64,000 nucleotides of DNA from Cohnella terricola (GCF_007786475.1 NZ_VNJJ01000018.1:1-64000); one strand, 5' to 3'. Counted from the first letter of the stretch, positions 12,754 to 22,561 are shown. A program made the numbers and translations. Notes: a model not told the origin generated them from the letters alone.

Positions 12754-13059
12754 GTTGCTCGAAATAATCGAACTATTCTGTTGCAGTGGCGAGGAAACCA
12801 GGGAGTTGCTCGAAATAATCGAACAACTCTGCTACTGTGGCGGGGAAACCAGGGAGTTACTCGAAACAATCGAACAATTCTGCTACTGTGGCGGGGAAAC
12901 CGGGGAGTTACTCGAAATAATCGAACAATTCAGCTCCAGTGACAGGAAACGCAGGGAGTTGCTCGAAAATATCGAGTAATTCTGCTACAGTGGCGTGGAA
13001 ACCGGGGAGTTGCTCGAAAATATCGAGTAATTCTGCTTCGGCGGCCCGGGAATCGACTA
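12754..13059. repeat. tandem array, six 51-bp units
   Basis: Units begin at 12754, 12805, 12856, 12907, 12958 and 13009: exactly 51 bp each time. Each starts with GTT(G/A)CTCGAAA.AATCGA, which contains the short dyad CTCGA...TCGAG (perfect in the last two copies), and continues with a TGCTACTGTGGCGGGGAAACC-like segment. It fills the pcrB-galU spacer. The period is a multiple of three, so 17-residue repeat reading frames run through it, but no SD or typical protein composition supports coding. This unit is unrelated in sequence to the array at 41869. Confidence 0.9.
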
Positions 13060-13114
13060 TTTATATGAAAAATCATATACATCGTGGCGGGATGGGGCTT
13101 CCGAACAGCAATAC

Positions 13115-13150
13115 AAAAAGCCGCACACCCCCAACCGGAAAATGTGCGGC
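13115..13150 (-). terminator. galU terminator
   Basis: Minus-strand stem GCCGCACA/TGTGCGGC followed by TTTTT, 24 nt past the galU stop. Confidence 0.88.
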
Positions 13151-13173
13151 ATTATCTTCGCGCGATATATGAG

Positions 13174-14049
13174 TCAGTGGTCCAGCTTCTCTTCCAAATA
13201 AGCCCGAACTTCGTCTCGCAGATCCGGACGCTCCAGGGCGAAATCGATGATCGTTTTGAGATAACCCAGCTTCTCTCCGGTGTCGTACCTCGTGCCCTCG
13301 AATTTGTAGGCATAGACGGATTCGTCCTCCATTAGACGGAAGATCGCGTCGGTAAGCTGGATTTCTCCTCCTGCCCCGACGTCCTGCGTCTCGAGAATAT
13401 CGAAGATCGCCGGCGTCAAAATATAACGTCCGATAATCGCCACGTTGGAGGGGGCTTGTCCCGGCGCGGGCTTTTCCACGACGCCCCGGACTTTCAGAAT
13501 ACGATCGCCGTCGCCGCCCAATGGATCCGGATCGACGATCCCGTAACGAGATACTTCGTCGTCAGAGACGTTCTTCACCGCGAGCACCGAACCGTGAACC
13601 TGTTCGTAGACGTCCATCATTTGTCTCAGACAGGGCACATCCGACTGCACGATATCATCACCGAGCAGGACGGCGAACGGCTCGTCGCCGATAAATTTGC
13701 GCGCGCACCAGATGGCGTGCCCCAGCCCGCGCGGATCTTTCTGGCGAATATAGTGAATATCAATCAAATCCGAAGGCTTCTGCACCTCGGACAACAAGTC
13801 GAGTTTGCCTTTCTGCAGCAGATTCTGCTCCAGTTCGAACGAACTGTCGAAATGGTCTTCGATCGCGCGCTTGCCTTTACCCGTTACGATCAGAATATCT
13901 TCGATCCCCGCAGCGACGGCTTCTTCCACGATATACTGGATTCCCGGCTTATCGATGATGGGCAGCATTTCCTTGGGCATTGCTTTCGTCGCCGGGAGGA
14001 AACGCGTTCCCAATCCCGCCGCGGGAATGATCGCCTTGCGAATTTTCAT
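13174..14049 (-). CDS. galU: UTP-glucose-1-phosphate uridylyltransferase
   Basis: A 291-residue nucleotidyltransferase making UDP-glucose from UTP and glucose-1-phosphate, for glycolipids, teichoic or teichuronic acids and exopolysaccharide. The nucleotide-binding signature [20 protein letters not shown] is at the N-terminus; [15 protein letters not shown] and VEKP motifs follow in the usual order. The ATG at 14049 (SD GAGAGG) matches homologue starts; a TTG seven codons upstream is rejected. The gene lies inside the 3' end of the preceding ugd-like frame by 101 nt, so expression is probably coupled. It has a clear terminator. Confidence 0.95.
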   Translation of the reverse strand: MKIRKAIIPAAGLGTRFLPATKAMPKEMLPIIDKPGIQYIVEEAVAAGIEDILIVTGKGKRAIEDHFDSSFELEQNLLQKGKLDLLSEVQKPSDLIDIHYIRQKDPRGLGHAIWCARKFIGDEPFAVLLGDDIVQSDVPCLRQMMDVYEQVHGSVLAVKNVSDDEVSRYGIVDPDPLGGDGDRILKVRGVVEKPAPGQAPSNVAIIGRYILTPAIFDILETQDVGAGGEIQLTDAIFRLMEDESVYAYKFEGTRYDTGEKLGYLKTIIDFALERPDLRDEVRAYLEEKLDH

Positions 14050-15436
14050 TTGCCGGCATCCTCTCTGCAATTACGGTACGGACACGTTCGTTATCCGCCT
14101 GTCGCGCCAACCCTTTCGGAATGACGGGAAGTCGTCCAACCCCGATACATACCACACCTTGCGCATTAAGCGCCGAGGCGTCCAGGGTGTTTCTTCCATC
14201 CATAATTATAGGTCGGTTCATCCAAGTTTTAAAGTCGTCCGCCTTAATTTGGCGAAATTCGCTCCATTCGGTAACAACGATTGCCGCGTCCGCACCGCTT
14301 AGAGCCTCCTCTGCGGATTCGCAGACCGTTACCATAGCAGGCAGCACCCTCCGCGCGGCCGCGTTCGCTTCCGGATCGTATGCGGTCAACGTAATGCCCG
14401 GATGGCGACGGCTAAGCTCCGCTGCCAAGCGGAGCGAAGGCGCCTCCTTCATATCGTCAGTACCCGGCTTATAAGCAAGACCCAGCAAAGCAACCTTGCG
14501 GCGCCCGGGATCCGAAAGCGCGGCTTCCAGCTTGCGCACCATGCGCAGCGGCAGCATTGCGTTCGCGCGGACCGCGGCTTCGACTAGCGTCTGAGGCGCG
14601 CCCGCCTCGTCGGCCATGCGGACGAGCGTTCGGGCGTCCTTCGGCATGCTCGCGCCCCCGAAACCAAGCCCGGCAGATAGAAAGTGAGGCCCAATTCTTG
14701 GATCCAGTCCCAGCGTATGCGCGACCGAAGGATAATCCGCGCCGACCTGCTCGGCAAAAGCGGCCATCTCGTTCGCGAAAGAAATTTTAACAGCAAGATA
14801 AGCGTTGGCAGCCAGCTTGGCAAGCTCCGCGCTTCTGCGGTCAGTTGTGACGATCGGGCCGGGCAGTCTTTGATGGAGCTGCGTTAACCGATCGGCAGTA
14901 TCCGGCGTATCGGCTCCAATGACCATCCGAATCGGCTCGAAAAAGTCGCGAACCGCGCTGCCTTCCCTCATAAATTCGGGGACGGACACGACCTCGATCT
15001 CGCAGCTCGCGGACAAACGGTTTTTAAGCCGCGCCTCCGCCCTCTCCGCGGTCCCGATCGGAACGGTGCTGCGAATCGCGATCAGCTTCTTACCATCGGC
15101 TTCTGGCCATGCTTCCAGTTGATCGATGACCGACCATAATAACGCCAAAGACATATCGCCCTTCTCGTCGGAAGGCGTCTTCACGGCAATAAACATAAGT
15201 TCCGCGCCCCGCAACAATCGCGACGCGTCAGAGCCGAAAGTTAATCTCCCCGCCGATACGTTTCTGAGAATTAAAGATTCGAGACCCGGCTCCCGATAAG
15301 GCACTTCTCCCCGCGATAATTGGCCGATCTTCGCCGTATCGCCGTCCACGCAGTGCACCGTATGGCCAAGCTCGGCAAACCCCGCCGCCGTAGTCAATCC
15401 TACGTATCCCGCCCCCACGACCGCTATTCTCATCAT
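13949..15436 (-). CDS. UDP-glucose 6-dehydrogenase homologue lacking the catalytic Cys
   Basis: A 495-residue protein of the UDP-glucose/GDP-mannose dehydrogenase family. It has an N-terminal Rossmann fold ([19 protein letters not shown]), [16 protein letters not shown], the central helix [14 protein letters not shown], and the C-terminal UDP-binding domain ([18 protein letters not shown]). The active-site block reads [10 protein letters not shown] where the family has GFGGSCFPKD, so Ser263 (codon AGC) replaces the thiolate nucleophile. The last ~55 residues extend past the normal end (near GRLPVIPKG) and overlap galU by 101 nt. SD GGGGGAAG precedes the ATG. It may act only as a first-step dehydrogenase, bind the sugar nucleotide, or be inactive. 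Confidence 0.88.
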   Translation of the reverse strand: MMRIAVVGAGYVGLTTAAGFAELGHTVHCVDGDTAKIGQLSRGEVPYREPGLESLILRNVSAGRLTFGSDASRLLRGAELMFIAVKTPSDEKGDMSLALLWSVIDQLEAWPEADGKKLIAIRSTVPIGTAERAEARLKNRLSASCEIEVVSVPEFMREGSAVRDFFEPIRMVIGADTPDTADRLTQLHQRLPGPIVTTDRRSAELAKLAANAYLAVKISFANEMAAFAEQVGADYPSVAHTLGLDPRIGPHFLSAGLGFGGASMPKDARTLVRMADEAGAPQTLVEAAVRANAMLPLRMVRKLEAALSDPGRRKVALLGLAYKPGTDDMKEAPSLRLAAELSRRHPGITLTAYDPEANAAARRVLPAMVTVCESAEEALSGADAAIVVTEWSEFRQIKADDFKTWMNRPIIMDGRNTLDASALNAQGVVCIGVGRLPVIPKGLARQADNERVRTVIAERMPANENSQGDHSRGGIGNAFPPGDESNAQGNAAHHR

Positions 15437-15576
15437 TCGCTTCCCCCTCTATATCAATCGCCACAGGCGTATTCAAGTTCTCTTGCACCGATTGTAGCAC
15501 CGGAATGAAAACAAACTTCCGCGATTATGTTATGGGAATGTAAATTCTGTCGACATCTTTCGAGCCACTGTGAATT

Positions 15577-15617
15577 AAAAAAACTCCGCATCCCGCTTGA
15601 ATAGCAGAATACGGAGC
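15577..15617 (-). terminator. terminator of the U32-family gene
   Basis: Minus-strand hairpin CTCCGTATTCTGCT...AAGCGGGATGCGGAG followed by TTTTTTT. Confidence 0.82.
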
Positions 15618-15630
15618 CTCTTAACTTAAT

Positions 15631-18156
15631 TTATTTTACCAACTGCCCGCGCGTAACTCCCAGTTGATTGGTCGCCTTGAGTTTACGCCACACGTCGGTT
15701 CCGTCAATCTTCCCGTCAATCGCCGCGCGATACAGCGTAAGCACCTCGCGGACCTTGTCCGCGCTCTCCTCGAGAAACTCGACACGATAGGAACGAACGC
15801 CCAGTTCCATGAACAGGCCCAAGTATTCGGCTCCTGACTGTTCGATCGCGTTATACACCGTGTTGCGGCAGCCTTCGTCGACGCGCACGGGATGCGACAT
15901 GCCGATTCGGTCCTGCAGCGACGCCCGTTTCTCCTCGCACGGTCGGCCGCAGTTCGTGTAATTGGTACCTTCGCTCATGAACGTGCAGTAGACGCAATGC
16001 TCGGTATGGAACATCGGCATATGCTGATGAATGACCATCTCCAGGCGGGAAGTATCTGCGCGTCGCAGCATGTCGACCATCTGCTGAATGTTCAGATCGT
16101 ACGATGGCGTCACCCAATCCAGGCCCGCTTCGCGGAAAAGATTAACCGTTTTGTGGTTCGCCACGTTCAGCGAGAAATCACCGATCAGCATCGGATGCTG
16201 TTCGTCCGGCTTCTCCATCCGTTCGCGCAAGTAATAGTACAAAGCCCCCGTATTGCGCACGAGCACCGCATCCGGCTTCAGATTCAGAATGTTGCGATGG
16301 TACCCGTTCTCGCCCGGCATATGAATGCGCGGAGTAACGAGCGCAATCCGCTTGCCCGCCTCGCGGCACGCTTGAATCGCGTCAGGGAACTGCTTGATAA
16401 ATTCGAAGTCCGCATAGATCAGCTCGACTTCCGTCTTGACGACCGCCTTCACCTGCTCGAGCGTCCTGCACAGCGCCTTCAGCTTCACTTCGCTTGACCG
16501 CACGCTTACGTCCACTGTATCGGAATCGAAGGCGTCCGCGAACTCGTCGATTTGTCGTTTGACATACTTCGGCGGCAGCTCGCGCATCGCTTCCAGCTTC
16601 TCGGCGGCCTCGCGCCGTATCCGGTTAAGCTCGCTCTTAGGAACGATAACGTCGCCCTTCAGAGATACTTCCAGTTGATCCAGGTAGTAGAGCGTTCCGC
16701 CCAAGCGGCCAAGCTGCTCTCCGAGCACTTCGTGGCCAAGCGGTCGTTTCTCCGCTCGCTCAAGAAGCATCTCCGACTCCACGGCCAGCGTCGTTCCTTT
16801 CCCGACGTCCGTCCAGATCGTCCGCAGAGGAACGCCTTCCTGGCCGAACACGGATACGGCGAGCGGGAACGTCCGATATGGCTTCTCCGTCTCGAAGCTG
16901 GCGCGCAACCGTCGATCCAGAGCGGGATCGCTCGTCTTCCAGATCCGATCGCCTTCATGAACCCGATTCAGGTCGATGTCGTTGCGCCCAGGAACGATTT
17001 CGATTCGTGAACCTTCCGACGCTTCGCCCTCCAGCTTCGTCCCCGACACGCGAACGTCGTACACCCGCCCGCCTTCTTCCTTCTTCGTCGGATCGCCGGC
17101 GTCGAATACGATACCGTCGCCGCGCTTCAGCGGAGCTTCCAGTTTGCATATGACCGCATCGCGAAGAATTTTCTCCACTCGGCCCAAGTATACGCCGCGG
17201 CTCTTCGGGAACGTACCTTCCACAAGCTTCTTATTGTTCGTTCCATCCAAGAAGCCGTGCGTAAAGCCGCGCGAGAAGCTTTGCTGCAATTCCCGGACTT
17301 CGTCCTTAGAAGGTCCTGACTCGTCACCCTCGAAATATTTATCGATCTCTTTGGTATATTTGCTGACGACATTCGCCACGTATTCCGGGCTCTTCAGACG
17401 GCCCTCGATCTTGAAAGACGTTACGCCCGCCTCTATCAGCTCCGGCACGATATCGATCGCCGCCAAATCCTTCGGCGACAGCAAGTAAGCAATATCGCCC
17501 ATCGGCTGATGCACGCCATCCACCATCAGATCATACGGCAGACGGCAAGCCTGCGCGCATTCTCCCCGATTGGCGGAACGGCCTCCCCATACTTCCGAGG
17601 TTAAGCATTGCCCCGAGTAAGAGACGCAAAGCGCGCCATGCACGAATACTTCCATCGGCAGCTTCGCCTGCTCACCGATTTTCTGAATTTGTTTAAGGTT
17701 ATTCTCCCGTCCGAGTACGACCCTCTCCATCGCGAACGGCTTCGTGAACTCGACCGCTTCGGGGGACGTGATCGTCATCTGCGTGGAGCCGTGGATCGGG
17801 AAGTCCGGGGAAATCTCGCGGATCATTTTCACAAGTCCCAAATCCTGCACGATCACCGCGTCCACGCCGGCGTCGATACAAGCTTCGATCAGCTTGCGAG
17901 CCTCCGGAAGCTCGTCCTCGAATACTAGTATATTAAAGGTAAGAAACCCTTTCACGCCGTACTTATGCAGGAACGCCATAATTTCCGGCAGCTCGGGCGT
18001 CTGGAAATTGTGCGCCCGCGCCCGCGCGTTAAACTTCTCTACGCCGAAAAACACCGCATCGGCTCCGTTGGCTACCGCTGCCCGCAAGCATTCCCAATCG
18101 CCCGCTGGCGCGAGCATCTCAATATCTTCACGCCGTAAGGCGCTCTTTTCTTTCAT
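15631..18156 (-). CDS. U32 family peptidase-like protein (RlhA/YdcP type)
   Basis: An 841-residue U32 protein. The N-terminal catalytic-like domain reads EMLAPAGDWECLRAAVANGADAVFFG and has the U32 signature region EVFVHGALCVSYSGQCLTS. A DUF3656-type insert follows, and a C-terminal region has clustered cysteines (HCVYC...NCGRPC). Characterised relatives do tRNA or rRNA hydroxylation (E. coli RlhA makes 5-hydroxycytidine in 23S rRNA; TrhP acts on tRNA) rather than proteolysis, and the cysteines suit an Fe-S cluster. The length is greater than E. coli YdcP. The ATG with GGAGG 8 nt upstream is chosen over a start 12 codons earlier. RNA modification is the likelier role, but the target is not determinable here. 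Confidence 0.88.
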   Translation of the reverse strand: MKEKSALRREDIEMLAPAGDWECLRAAVANGADAVFFGVEKFNARARAHNFQTPELPEIMAFLHKYGVKGFLTFNILVFEDELPEARKLIEACIDAGVDAVIVQDLGLVKMIREISPDFPIHGSTQMTITSPEAVEFTKPFAMERVVLGRENNLKQIQKIGEQAKLPMEVFVHGALCVSYSGQCLTSEVWGGRSANRGECAQACRLPYDLMVDGVHQPMGDIAYLLSPKDLAAIDIVPELIEAGVTSFKIEGRLKSPEYVANVVSKYTKEIDKYFEGDESGPSKDEVRELQQSFSRGFTHGFLDGTNNKKLVEGTFPKSRGVYLGRVEKILRDAVICKLEAPLKRGDGIVFDAGDPTKKEEGGRVYDVRVSGTKLEGEASEGSRIEIVPGRNDIDLNRVHEGDRIWKTSDPALDRRLRASFETEKPYRTFPLAVSVFGQEGVPLRTIWTDVGKGTTLAVESEMLLERAEKRPLGHEVLGEQLGRLGGTLYYLDQLEVSLKGDVIVPKSELNRIRREAAEKLEAMRELPPKYVKRQIDEFADAFDSDTVDVSVRSSEVKLKALCRTLEQVKAVVKTEVELIYADFEFIKQFPDAIQACREAGKRIALVTPRIHMPGENGYHRNILNLKPDAVLVRNTGALYYYLRERMEKPDEQHPMLIGDFSLNVANHKTVNLFREAGLDWVTPSYDLNIQQMVDMLRRADTSRLEMVIHQHMPMFHTEHCVYCTFMSEGTNYTNCGRPCEEKRASLQDRIGMSHPVRVDEGCRNTVYNAIEQSGAEYLGLFMELGVRSYRVEFLEESADKVREVLTLYRAAIDGKIDGTDVWRKLKATNQLGVTRGQLVK

Positions 18157-18251
18157 TATGCATACCTCCAAGCCGCGTCTGACGCGCGGCAATCGCTGTT
18201 CTCATTATTGCGTGAACGGATAGCCAGGTCAAGAATTAGGGTTTTCCAAAA

Positions 18252-18283
18252 TAAAAACAAGCCTCGGGCAAAGCCCAGGCTCG
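18252..18283 (-). terminator. terminator of the small membrane protein gene
   Basis: Minus-strand stem GAGCCTGGGC/GCCCGAGGCT with a 3-nt loop followed by TTGTTTTTATTTT. Confidence 0.8.
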
Positions 18284-18306
18284 TTCTATGTAACGTATTA
18301 TTCGAT

Positions 18307-18516
18307 TTACCAACCGCTGATCATCTTGTAATCCGCAACAAGGAAAACAAGAAGCGCAACCGTAGAAAATCCGATCGCAAACACGTTTTTGCGAGGCCTC
18401 TGCAGTAACAGACGCACTAATCCGATTGCAATTAGGACCGTGAATATCACCATGAAAATATCGAAATGCGAGTATGTGCTCTCTACAGCCTCAGTTGCCG
18501 CATCGGCTAGAAACAT
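18307..18516 (-). CDS. small membrane protein (DUF2759-like)
   Basis: A 69-residue protein with two predicted transmembrane helices (FDIFMVIFTVLIAIGLVRLL and a second around FSTVALLVFLV) joined by a basic loop RPRKN. Its size and two-helix hairpin resemble the DUF2759 small proteins of Bacillales, but this assignment is by pattern only. The start is fixed by a very strong SD, AAAGGAGGT, 7 nt before the ATG; a longer frame upstream has no SD. It has its own terminator. Confidence 0.7.
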   Translation of the reverse strand: MFLADAATEAVESTYSHFDIFMVIFTVLIAIGLVRLLLQRPRKNVFAIGFSTVALLVFLVADYKMISGW

Positions 18517-18701
18517 AAAGGGGACCTCCTTTATCTGACCTAATGAACCCATCTTTATATATGTTAGCTTCCAAACGCCTTGCTTGCAAGTCCGAAGTTG
18601 CGGTCGTAACAACTTTGTCACACATTGGCAACGATCGAAGAAGGGTTACCGATAGTATCCGTATTTCGCCGTTTCATATTCCTGTATTCGGCAATTCCTG
18701 A

Positions 18702-18730
18702 TTGAAGCGTCGCTTTTCGCTCCATAATAA
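18702..18730 (+). promoter_or_regulatory. candidate promoter of the 50-residue protein gene
   Basis: -35 TTGAAG (18702-18707), 17-bp spacer, -10 TAATAA (18725-18730), 33 bp before the start codon. Confidence 0.5.
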
Positions 18731-18763
18731 TTAACAACATTCATATTAAGGTAGGTGTCTTTA

Positions 18764-18916
18764 ATGGTTCAACCTCGGTATTCGCTCGCAACGTTGGATC
18801 CGGAAGAACTCGAGGAAATCAGGAAAATGGAGCAGCGTATGTCCGATAAGGCCGGTCACACGATCAGCTTGATTGCTTACGAGGCGCACGAAGCCAACGA
18901 TAGCTCCGACTCTTAA
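18764..18916 (+). CDS. 50-residue acidic protein of unknown function
   Basis: A small frame of 50 codons with a good SD (AAGGTAGGTG) 8 nt before the ATG and a plausible promoter. The product begins MVQPRYSLATLDPEELEEI and ends ...ANDSSDS. It is highly charged, with no membrane segment or signal peptide, and its centre is predicted helical (EELEEIRKMEQRMSDKAGH). I do not recognise a family. Support comes from the SD, the promoter spacing and protein-like composition. A long antisense frame over the same bases is probably a shadow. Confidence 0.6.
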   Translation: MVQPRYSLATLDPEELEEIRKMEQRMSDKAGHTISLIAYEAHEANDSSDS

Positions 18917-18988
18917 CCGCCGCGCAAGAATGGATCGCGTCATATTGTCCATACTAGAAGAGAATCCATCTTCTGGGAGGAACTTTCC

Positions 18989-19534
18989 ATGACACGCAGA
19001 CTATTTGCTCTGCTCGCATTAGGCGCGCTAACGATGTCCACTCCGGCTCTGGCCGCGGCCCACCCGGGTGAGCATCACCACCATCACCATGAACAATCTA
19101 AGCCGCAAATCGATTGGAGCGCGCTGCCTGCCGACTTCCAAGCGCTGAAAACCGAACTCGATCAGATCAGAGCGGATCAGAAGAGCCTATTCGAACAGAT
19201 GAAGTCGCAGAACGAGCAAATCAAGGAAGCGCGCAAAGCTCTGACGACGGAAAAGCGCAAAACGCTCAAAAAACCGGCAAAACAGCTGATCGATAAAATG
19301 AGAATTTCGCGCGATGAAATGCACAATCTGCGCGATCTCAAGCAAGACGCTTGGCAGAGCTTCCATGACCACGCGGCCAAGAAAGAGTGGAGCTCCGCTA
19401 AAGGAGATCTGCAAACGATCATCAAGCAAAAAAGGCAGATCGTCGAGAAGCAGCAAAATATCATCAAACTGCAGAAGCAGTTGATTATGCTTATGGCTCC
19501 GACACAACAGTCGCATCTTTTCGCCGACGAATAA
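18989..19534 (+). CDS. secreted coiled-coil protein with natural His6 tract
   Basis: A 181-residue exported protein. It has a signal peptide (MTRRLFALLALGALTMS...ALA|A) and, right after the cleavage site, the histidine cluster HPGEHHHHHHE (residues 25-35). Two long amphipathic helices rich in Lys/Glu/Gln follow (about 50-165). The helical-hairpin layout recalls the periplasmic Spy/CpxP type, but no LTxxQ motif is present. The histidines suggest metal binding outside the cell. SD GGGAGGAAC precedes the ATG. It ends at a bidirectional terminator shared with uvrA. Confidence 0.75.
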   Translation: MTRRLFALLALGALTMSTPALAAAHPGEHHHHHHEQSKPQIDWSALPADFQALKTELDQIRADQKSLFEQMKSQNEQIKEARKALTTEKRKTLKKPAKQLIDKMRISRDEMHNLRDLKQDAWQSFHDHAAKKEWSSAKGDLQTIIKQKRQIVEKQQNIIKLQKQLIMLMAPTQQSHLFADE

Positions 19535-19580
19535 AAAAAGACGAATCCTTCTTCTTCAAGAAGCTGGATTCGTCTTTTTT
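19533..19580. terminator. bidirectional terminator
   Basis: AAAAAAAGACGAATCC and GGATTCGTCTTTTTT form a symmetric stem with A and T tracts on both sides. It serves the secreted protein gene (plus) and uvrA (minus). Confidence 0.92.
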
Positions 19581-19590
19581 AATGGACAAC

Positions 19591-22449
19591 TTAGGCTTTA
19601 GCCAGCGACGCCTCTGTCCGGGTGCGATCTCTTTCGAGAATCGGTCCGAGGTACTTGCCGGTGTACGACTTCTCAACCTTGGCCACGTCCTCCGGCGAGC
19701 CGGTCGCGACGATCGTCCCGCCGCCGCTTCCGCCTTCAGGACCCAGATCGACGAGATAGTCAGCGGTCTTGATGACGTCGAGGTTATGCTCAATGACGAG
19801 CACGCTCTCCCCGGAATCGACTAGGCGATGCAGCACTTGCAGCAGCCGGTCGATATCGTCGACGTGAAGCCCCGTCGTCGGTTCGTCCAGGATATAGAGC
19901 GTCTTCCCGGTGCTGCGGCGGTAAAGCTCCGCCGCGAGCTTCACGCGCTGTGCTTCGCCACCAGACAGCGTCGTCGCCGGCTGACCCAAATCCATGTAAC
20001 CAAGTCCGACGTCCATCAGGGTCTGCAGCTTTCTGTGAATCTTCGGAATGTTGACGAAAAACTCGGTCGCATCCTCGATCGTCATCGCCAACACTTCGGC
20101 AATGCTCTTGCCTTTGTATTTGACTTCGAGCGTCTCGCGATTATAACGATTGCCTTTGCAAATCTCGCACGGTACGTAAACGTCCGGCAGGAAGTGCATC
20201 TCGATCTTGATGATGCCGTCGCCCTTGCACGCTTCGCAGCGTCCGCCTTTGACGTTAAAGCTGAACCGGCCTTTCTTGTAGCCCCGCACCTTGGACTCGT
20301 TCGTCATCGCGAACACGTCCCGGATATCGTCGAATACGCCGGTATACGTAGCCGGATTGGATCGCGGCGTACGACCGATCGGAGATTGATCAATGTCGAT
20401 GACCTTCTCCAAGTGCTCCAAGCCGTTGATCTCTTTATAAGCGCCGGGCCGAGTCTTTGCTCTGTTCAGATCGCGCGCCAACGTCTTATACAGGATCTCG
20501 TTGACGAGCGTTGACTTGCCCGAGCCCGATACGCCAGTAACCGCGGTAAAGACGCCTAGAGGAAACTTCGCGTTCAAGTTTTTGAGATTGTTTTCTTTGG
20601 CGCCTTTGATCTCGATCCACTTGCCGTTGGGCTTGCGTCGTTCCAGCGGAACGGGAATAAACTTACGTCCGCTCAGGTACGCGCCAGTAAGAGACTTCTC
20701 GTCCGCCATAATCTGCTTTGGTGTGCCCTCAGCAATGACAGTTCCACCATGCTTGCCCGCTCCCGGTCCGATATCGATAATCCAATCGGCAGCAATCATC
20801 GTGTCTTCATCGTGTTCGACGACGATCAACGTATTGCCCAAGTCGCGCATATGGCTAAGCGTCTGGATCAGACGATCGTTATCCCGCTGATGCAGGCCGA
20901 TGCTTGGCTCGTCCAGGATATATAGAACGCCCATTAGACTGGAGCCGATCTGCGTTGCAAGCCTGATCCGCTGTGCCTCGCCGCCGGACAGCGTTCCGGC
21001 TGCGCGAGAAAGCGTCAAATATTCAAGGCCCACGTTCACGAGGAAACCAAGCCGGTTATTAATCTCCTTAAGGATCAGGTTCGCGATCGATTGTTCCTTC
21101 TCGGTCAGTTCCAATCCGGTGAAGAAGCGCTGCGCTTCCCCGATCGAGAGCGAAGTGACGTGGGCGATGTTCTGGCTTCCTATCGTAACCGCCAGCACTT
21201 CCTTCTTCAGGCGTTGCCCGCGGCACTTGCCGCATGGTTTCGCGGACATGTACACTTCGATGAACTCGCGAATGCCTTCGGAGCCTGTATCCCGATATCT
21301 GCGTTCCAGATTGTTAACGATCCCTTCGAAAGGAACCTGCGCATCCCGCGTATGGCCGAATTCGTTCTCGTAGCGGAAGCGGATCCGCTCCCCTCCCGTA
21401 CCGTACAGAATCACCTGCATCTGTTTGTCGTTAAGCTGCTCTACGGGTACGTCGGTCGGAATGCCGTAATGGGCGCACACGGCGGCCAGAAATTGCGGAT
21501 AGTAGTTGGACGTGCTTCCCGCCCAAGCTTCGAACGCGCCTTCATCGATGCTCTTGGAGCGATCCGAGACGAGCAAGTCGGGGTCGACGATCATTTTGAC
21601 GCCGAGCCCGTCGCATTCTGGGCAAGCTCCGTAAGGAGAGTTGAACGAGAACATTCGCGGAGCGAGCTCATCTATGGAGAAGCCGCATTCGGGGCACGCC
21701 AGATTTGAATTGAACATGAGTTCTTCTTTATCGATAATATCGACGAGAACTTGCCCCCCGGATAGCTTAAGCGCAATCTCCAAAGAGTCAGCGAGCCTCG
21801 TCTGCACGTCATCCTTCACGACGATCCGGTCGACGACAACTTCGATCGAATGCTTCTTGTTCTTCTCCAGTTCGATCTTCTCGGACAGATCGCGGATTTC
21901 GCCGTTGACGCGTACGCGTACGAAGCCCTGCTTCTGAATGTCGGCCAGAAGCTTCGTATGTTCGCCCTTGCGGCCCGATACGACGGGCGCGAGAATCTGC
22001 AGACGGGTGCGCTCCGGATATTCCATAATCCGGTCCACCATCTGCTCGACCGTCTGCGATGTAATCTCGATACCGTGTTCCGGGCAATGCGGTTTCCCGA
22101 CTCTGGCGAACATCAGACGCAAGTAGTCATAGATCTCGGTAACCGTGCCGACGGTGGAACGCGGGTTGCGGCTCGTCGTCTTCTGGTCGATCGAGATCGC
22201 AGGCGACAGCCCGTCGATGGAATCGACGTCCGGTTTGTCCATCTGGCCCAAGAACTGGCGGGCGTAGGCGGACAACGATTCCACATACCTGCGCTGCCCT
22301 TCGGCATAGATCGTATCGAACGCGAGCGAGGATTTGCCCGATCCGGACAATCCCGTTAGCACGACGAACTTATCGCGCGGAATGGTGACGTCAATATTCT
22401 TCAAGTTATGGGCGCGGGCGCCCTTGATGACAATCTTCTCGTTAGCCAA
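19591..22449 (-). CDS. uvrA: UvrABC excision nuclease subunit A
   Basis: A 952-residue damage-recognition ATPase of nucleotide excision repair. Two ABC modules are seen: Walker [13 protein letters not shown] (about 31-42) and [13 protein letters not shown] (about 640), with signatures [12 protein letters not shown] and [12 protein letters not shown]. Two zinc modules are also present (CPECG...CPECDGLG and CEACKGDG...CEICKGNRY). The start codon is TTG, with SD AAAGGGG 10 nt upstream lying in the 3' arm of a terminator-like hairpin. It has its own promoter with a LexA-like box, identical to that of uvrB, although ddh separates the two genes. Confidence 0.98.
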   Translation of the reverse strand: MANEKIVIKGARAHNLKNIDVTIPRDKFVVLTGLSGSGKSSLAFDTIYAEGQRRYVESLSAYARQFLGQMDKPDVDSIDGLSPAISIDQKTTSRNPRSTVGTVTEIYDYLRLMFARVGKPHCPEHGIEITSQTVEQMVDRIMEYPERTRLQILAPVVSGRKGEHTKLLADIQKQGFVRVRVNGEIRDLSEKIELEKNKKHSIEVVVDRIVVKDDVQTRLADSLEIALKLSGGQVLVDIIDKEELMFNSNLACPECGFSIDELAPRMFSFNSPYGACPECDGLGVKMIVDPDLLVSDRSKSIDEGAFEAWAGSTSNYYPQFLAAVCAHYGIPTDVPVEQLNDKQMQVILYGTGGERIRFRYENEFGHTRDAQVPFEGIVNNLERRYRDTGSEGIREFIEVYMSAKPCGKCRGQRLKKEVLAVTIGSQNIAHVTSLSIGEAQRFFTGLELTEKEQSIANLILKEINNRLGFLVNVGLEYLTLSRAAGTLSGGEAQRIRLATQIGSSLMGVLYILDEPSIGLHQRDNDRLIQTLSHMRDLGNTLIVVEHDEDTMIAADWIIDIGPGAGKHGGTVIAEGTPKQIMADEKSLTGAYLSGRKFIPVPLERRKPNGKWIEIKGAKENNLKNLNAKFPLGVFTAVTGVSGSGKSTLVNEILYKTLARDLNRAKTRPGAYKEINGLEHLEKVIDIDQSPIGRTPRSNPATYTGVFDDIRDVFAMTNESKVRGYKKGRFSFNVKGGRCEACKGDGIIKIEMHFLPDVYVPCEICKGNRYNRETLEVKYKGKSIAEVLAMTIEDATEFFVNIPKIHRKLQTLMDVGLGYMDLGQPATTLSGGEAQRVKLAAELYRRSTGKTLYILDEPTTGLHVDDIDRLLQVLHRLVDSGESVLVIEHNLDVIKTADYLVDLGPEGGSGGGTIVATGSPEDVAKVEKSYTGKYLGPILERDRTRTEASLAKA

Positions 22450-22453
22450 AACG

Positions 22454-22484
22454 AAAAAGCCCCTTTCGCGACAAAGCGGGGGCT
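22454..22484 (-). promoter_or_regulatory. terminator-like hairpin sequestering the uvrA SD
   Basis: On the minus strand AGCCCC/GGGGCT, extended by CTTT/AAAG, is followed by TTTTT. The 3' arm contains the uvrA SD (AAAGGGG, 22460-22466) and the T run abuts the TTG start. It may terminate ddh read-through, attenuate uvrA, or limit its translation. Confidence 0.65.
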
Positions 22485-22497
22485 TATCTCATGAATG

Positions 22498-22561
22498 CCG
22501 GCCGCAGTCGCACACCAAATAGGAATGTGTGTTCCCGTTCATTATACCGAACTGCGGCCGG
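22498..22561. repeat. 11-bp inverted repeat flanking the uvrA promoter core
   Basis: CCGGCCGCAGT (22498-22508) and ACTGCGGCCGG (22551-22561) are perfect inverted arms. One arm lies in the -35/-10 spacer and the other in the leader, so both are transcribed only by read-through from ddh. Confidence 0.7.

Noticed and set aside
12755..12979. 74-codon frame of 17-residue repeats in the first 51-bp array
   Set aside because: It exists because the 51-bp period is divisible by three. There is no SD, the start is a TTG, and the composition (Cys/Glu/Ile blocks) is not protein-like.
18761..18952. 63-codon minus-strand frame
   Set aside because: No SD; it is antisense to a better supported 50-codon gene with promoter and SD.
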